Below, piece after piece: positions 13,287 to 15,890 of a DNA stretch of 15,890 nt. The DNA lies in contig CAZEYT010000065.1 in the NCBI GenBank assembly GCA_964516295.1, forward strand, positions 1 to 15,890, in the 5' to 3' direction. A program made the translations under genes and the position numbers. This stretch comes from CAZEYT01 sp964516295 (GTDB lineage: Bacteria > Verrucomicrobiota > Verrucomicrobiia > Chthoniobacterales > Terrimicrobiaceae). Under the pieces are notes generated by a model. The model did not search any database. It was given only the letters and a program-made list of their open reading frames with translations, and was not told the origin of the DNA. The stretch's first letter is position 1. The number at the start of each line of letters is the position of its first letter.

Positions 13287-14276
13287 ATGCCTCTTGCCGC
13301 CCGCCTCGAATCCTTCGCCGCTCCGGCGGAGGCCATTTTTCCCCGTGAAACCCCGGCCCGTTCTCCGGGACCGGGTGAAGTCTCTCTTGCGATGATCGCC
13401 GCGCCGGTGAACCCGGCCGACCTCAACGTCATCGAAGGAAAATACGGCGAGCTCCCGACTTTGCCGGCCACGATTGGCAACGAAGGCGTCGGACGCATTT
13501 CCGAAATCGGTGCCGGTGTCACGCATCTGGAGCCCGGCCAAATCGTCCTCCCCCTGGCGTTCGGCACGTGGACCTCGTCCATGACCGTCCCGGCCGCCAA
13601 TGTGATTCCCCTCCCCAACGACATTGACCCCCAGCAGGCCTCCATGCTCACGGTCAACCCGGCGACAGCGTGGCGGATTTTGCATGACTTCATTGGCCTC
13701 CACCCCGGCGACTGGGTGGTCCAAAATGCCGCCAATTCCGGAGTCGGGCGAAGCGTGATCCAACTCGCCGCCGCTCTCGGCCTTCGCACGCTGAATGTCG
13801 TGAGACGCCCCGAATTGATCGAGGAGTTGAAACAATCCGGAGCCACCGTGGTGGTCACCGAAGACTGCGATCTGCGCAAGGAGTTGAAGGCTCTGTGCGA
13901 TGGTCAGCAACCTCGCCTCGGGCTCAACTCCGTCGGCGGAGCCAGCGCGCTGAATGTCGCCAACGCCCTTGCGCCGGGTGGCTGTCTGGTCACCTTCGGT
14001 GCCATGAGCCGCCAACCCCTCAAGATCCCGAACGGGCTTCTGATTTTTTCTGACCTCCGCTTCTGCGGATTCTGGCTCAAACGCTGGCGCGACCACTCCT
14101 CGGTCGAAGATCGCCGTGCGACCTACTCCGAACTCGCCGCACACTTGGCGGCCGGACGCCTGCACACGCCGGTTCATCGGGTTTTTCCGCTGAGGGATCT
14201 TCAGGCGGCTTTGGCGGAAGCCGCCCGCGAGCAACGAGGAGGCAAGGTTCTCCTCGACCTCACGCACGAGTCCTGA
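13287..14276 (+). CDS. MECR/Etr1-type NADPH-dependent 2-enoyl thioester reductase
   Basis: A 329-residue medium-chain dehydrogenase/reductase. The match is to the zinc-free mitochondrial enoyl reductase branch (MECR, yeast/Candida Etr1), not classical alcohol dehydrogenases. It has APVNPADLNVIEGKYG (39-54) including the expected catalytic Tyr53, GNEGVGRI (64-71), the LTVNPATAWRIL segment (121-132), and the nucleotide-binding QNAANSGVG (146-154). The C-terminal half carries SVGGASALNVANAL. No zinc-ligand Cys/His set is present. The enzyme would reduce trans-2-enoyl-ACP or -CoA in fatty acid synthesis; related quinone oxidoreductases are an alternative. It is transcribed alone, divergent from the solute-binding protein and converging on the HExxH protein with a 17-bp gap. 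Confidence 0.87.
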   Translation: MPLAARLESFAAPAEAIFPRETPARSPGPGEVSLAMIAAPVNPADLNVIEGKYGELPTLPATIGNEGVGRISEIGAGVTHLEPGQIVLPLAFGTWTSSMTVPAANVIPLPNDIDPQQASMLTVNPATAWRILHDFIGLHPGDWVVQNAANSGVGRSVIQLAAALGLRTLNVVRRPELIEELKQSGATVVVTEDCDLRKELKALCDGQQPRLGLNSVGGASALNVANALAPGGCLVTFGAMSRQPLKIPNGLLIFSDLRFCGFWLKRWRDHSSVEDRRATYSELAAHLAAGRLHTPVHRVFPLRDLQAALAEAAREQRGGKVLLDLTHES

Positions 14277-14293
14277 AAACCGCCTTCTCCGCC

Positions 14294-15064
14294 TCACGAG
14301 GAAAACGCCTGGACCAGACGCATGATCCACGCCGAAAGCTCGGCGGCGTTTTCCAGAAGATCGCGCGCAAAGCCGCGCCATGTCACACCCGGTGAGGCCA
14401 AAATCAGCAGGACCGCGAGCAGCCCGAGGTTCAGCAGGTAGATGAACACGAGCGAAAAAAACGTGCCGCCGTAGCTGAGGTCCGGCTGACCCTTTGGAAT
14501 CATCCAGCAGGTGAACGAAAGGTGGAAAGCCCACGTAGCCCCCACGACGGCATAGAGGACCTCGCGATACGGAGCCATGTCGAAAAAGATCGAAAGGATG
14601 CCGTATAGCCAGATCGCAAGGATGCTGTAGATCGGAAAAAAATACGGAGCGAGCGCGATCCATGTATTCGTCTTGTCCGCCACGATGTGCCCGCCGCTGC
14701 TGGTCACGCGGAATTGGTGAACACGACCGCCCATCAGAAAAACCCAGAGCGCATGCGTGAGTTCGTGTCCGAAGACGTAAACCCAAATGAATTTCGGCAG
14801 CCCGAAAAACACGACCAGCCACATGAGCGCACCGAGTCCGAAGAACCAGAATTCCTCAGTCGCCCAGAACGCATCATGAACGGTCGTCCGCGCGAAGGCC
14901 GTGAAGAACGTTTGCGTCAGGACCCATGCTGGCGGCAAAAGAAATAGGCCGACTACAAACTTCACCCACCGCGTCGGGACACGATCCGGGGCCACCCCCG
15001 CGAGGGCGGCTTGCATTCGTTCGCGATGGAGCTTGTTCTTGGAGCGCGGCCGCTTGGCGGGCAT
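14294..15064 (-). CDS. membrane protein with HExxH motif, M50-like putative metalloprotease
   Basis: A 256-residue polytopic membrane protein with a basic N-terminus (KRPRSKNK) and about five hydrophobic segments (34-53, 72-97, 137-163, 168-187, 201-223). A helix carries FGHELTHALWVFLMGG, with the zinc-type HELTH at 100-104, as in M50/site-2 protease-like proteins. The canonical third-ligand motif (L-D-G-G after N-x-x-P) is absent; QPDLSYGG at 193-200 with Asp195 is the nearest candidate. No PDZ or CBS domain is present. I do not recognise a named family member, so proteolytic activity is inferred from one motif. ATG 15064 is preferred; a GTG at 15100 would extend it by 12 residues. It lies 62 nt downstream of the EF-P gene on the same strand. 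Confidence 0.7.
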   Translation of the reverse strand: MPAKRPRSKNKLHRERMQAALAGVAPDRVPTRWVKFVVGLFLLPPAWVLTQTFFTAFARTTVHDAFWATEEFWFFGLGALMWLVVFFGLPKFIWVYVFGHELTHALWVFLMGGRVHQFRVTSSGGHIVADKTNTWIALAPYFFPIYSILAIWLYGILSIFFDMAPYREVLYAVVGATWAFHLSFTCWMIPKGQPDLSYGGTFFSLVFIYLLNLGLLAVLLILASPGVTWRGFARDLLENAAELSAWIMRLVQAFSS

Positions 15065-15126
15065 GGCGCTGATCGAATCAAACTCGAGGGCATTCGGCAC
15101 GGCAAATCCGCACCATCCCCCACGCC

Positions 15127-15684
15127 TCAGGCGCGTCCGAGATAAGTCCCGTCGGCCGTGCTGACTTTGATGGCTTCGCCTTCCTTGATGAAAAGCGGCA
15201 CATTGATGACCTTGCCGGTCTCCAGTTTGGCCGGTTTTTGAACGTTGTTCGCCGAATCTCCACGCACACCCTCGGCCGACTCGATGACCTTGAGCGTCAC
15301 GGACGACGGAAGCTCGATCTGGGCCGGGCGTCCCTCAATGCTGAGCACTTCGACTTTGAGATTCTCGACGAGATATTGTTTGGCCTCCCCGATGAGATCC
15401 TCATGGAGCGTAATCGTCTCGTAGGTCTCGGGGTCCATGAAGTGGTAACCCTGATGGTCGCTGTAGCTGAACTCCAGCTGCTGGCGGTTCACATCCACGA
15501 GATCGACTTTTTCCGTCGAAGAAAACCGGATGTCGGCCGATTTGCCCGTGCCGATGTAGCGGATGATGAGCTGCACGAACGCCCGGAGGTTGCCGGGGGT
15601 GCGGTGTTGAACGTCGAGGACGATGGCCGGGTTTCCGTTGTAACGGATCGCCATGCCTTTGCGGAGGTCGTTAGCTGCTGCCAT
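15127..15684 (-). CDS. efp: elongation factor P
   Basis: A 185-residue EF-P, the normal length, with all three domains: an N-terminal KOW-like domain (1-64), then two OB domains. YHFMDPETYE (80-89) and the C-terminal IKEGEAIKVSTADGTYLGRA signature are diagnostic. EF-P binds stalled ribosomes between the P and E sites and relieves stalling at consecutive prolines. The modification loop reads HRTPGNLRAF, and ungapped alignment to E. coli PGKGQAF puts Asn32 at the position of beta-lysylated Lys34. Neither lysine nor the rhamnosylated arginine is present at the tip, so the known EpmA, EarP or deoxyhypusine-type modifications do not fit. It follows the 2-oxoglutarate dehydrogenase E2 gene by 51 nt. 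CATAAC at 15698-15693, 8 nt before the ATG, is a weak -10 candidate. Confidence 0.97.
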   Translation of the reverse strand: MAAANDLRKGMAIRYNGNPAIVLDVQHRTPGNLRAFVQLIIRYIGTGKSADIRFSSTEKVDLVDVNRQQLEFSYSDHQGYHFMDPETYETITLHEDLIGEAKQYLVENLKVEVLSIEGRPAQIELPSSVTLKVIESAEGVRGDSANNVQKPAKLETGKVINVPLFIKEGEAIKVSTADGTYLGRA

Positions 15685-15735
15685 TTGAGAGAGTTATGGG
15701 ATAAACGTTTGGATGCCGGATTGACAAGGGAGGAG

Positions 15736-15890
15736 TCAGGCTCCCAGGAGAAGACGGGCGGGATTTTCGATGCACTCCTTCACGCGAATGAGGAATGTCA
15801 CGGCCTCTTTGCCGTCCACCACGCGGTGGTCGTAGCTGAGCGCGAGATACATCATCGGGCGGATGACGATCTGCCCGTCAACAACGATCG
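15736..15890 (-). CDS. sucB: 2-oxoglutarate dehydrogenase E2 component, C-terminal 50 residues (gene continues past the window)
   Basis: The minus strand from the right edge reads an open frame ending in TGA at 15738-15736. It encodes the end of the acyltransferase catalytic domain of dihydrolipoyllysine succinyltransferase: RPMMYLALSYDHRVVDGKEA, then the helix ending NPARLLLGA. The His of DHRVVDG is the catalytic histidine of the E2 family. The PMMYLALSYDH and ARLLL wording is that of SucB/OdhB rather than the pyruvate dehydrogenase E2. The lipoyl and peripheral-subunit-binding domains lie outside the window. The E2 core forms succinyl-CoA in the TCA cycle. It is upstream of efp on the same strand. 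Confidence 0.92.
   Translation of the reverse strand, partial: IVVDGQIVIRPMMYLALSYDHRVVDGKEAVTFLIRVKECIENPARLLLGA

Noticed and set aside
14235..14256. 7-bp stem CGAGGAG/CTCCTCG near the end of the enoyl reductase gene as a terminator
   Set aside because: It is inside the coding sequence and is not followed by a T-run.
13287..14276. Zinc alcohol dehydrogenase
   Set aside because: The Cys/His zinc ligands of that class are missing and the motifs match the zinc-free MECR/Etr1 branch.
13272..14822. 516-codon minus-strand open frame
   Set aside because: It runs antisense through the enoyl reductase and out of frame through the HExxH protein gene, and has no recognisable domain.
15699..15727. 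Promoter for efp with TTGTCA (15727-15722) as -35
   Set aside because: The nearest -10-like sequence, CATAAC, is 23 bp away, too far for a standard promoter; cotranscription with the upstream E2 gene is equally likely.

Overview
The window is gene-dense, GC-rich bacterial chromosome: 17 protein genes (one cut by the right edge) and a tRNA cut by the left edge. No insertion sequence, CRISPR or phage gene is visible, and no gap between genes exceeds about 110 bp. The likeliest source is a Verrucomicrobiota (PVC group) bacterium. The reasons are the EF-P type (HRTPGN...AFVQ tip, EQ-less), an exosortase/EpsI pair inside a glycan operon, and the rarity of Shine-Dalgarno sequences. This placement is inference from family resemblance, since no search could be run.

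Left part (1-3607, all minus strand). Transcription runs right to left: an exported parvulin-type prolyl isomerase lipoprotein, a beta-hydroxyacid dehydrogenase of the 3-hydroxyisobutyrate dehydrogenase family, a YgfZ/GcvT-type folate-binding protein, a secreted cyclophilin, then tRNA-Tyr. The last three protein genes touch or overlap (GTGA and TGATG junctions), so this is one operon. An 11-bp perfect inverted repeat lies between the cyclophilin gene and the tRNA.

Centre (3718-11000, all minus strand). This is a seven-gene surface-glycan and protein-sorting operon. In transcription order it holds a sugar-nucleotide epimerase/reductase resembling plant UDP-rhamnose synthase, a GT2, a WecG/TagA-GT4 fusion, another GT2, a GT9, an exosortase (Cys-Arg-His) and its EpsI partner. 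Genes overlap by 4-34 nt almost throughout. The operon plausibly makes a rhamnose-containing exopolysaccharide or glycan and couples it to exosortase processing of PEP-CTERM-like surface proteins. No polymerase, flippase, initiating phosphoglycosyltransferase or PEP-CTERM substrate lies inside the window.

Right part (11001-15890). A plus-strand operon encodes a glyoxalase I-like enzyme, a BrnT-like toxin and a BrnA/CopG-like antitoxin. It converges, stop codon against stop codon, on a Liv-type solute-binding lipoprotein. A plus-strand MECR-type 2-enoyl thioester reductase follows. Then, on the minus strand, come an HExxH membrane protein, elongation factor P with an unusual Asn at its tip, and the C-terminus of the 2-oxoglutarate dehydrogenase E2 subunit. 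Three of the genes that begin transcription units here have promoter-like hexamers ending 6-8 nt before the start codon, which suggests leaderless mRNAs.
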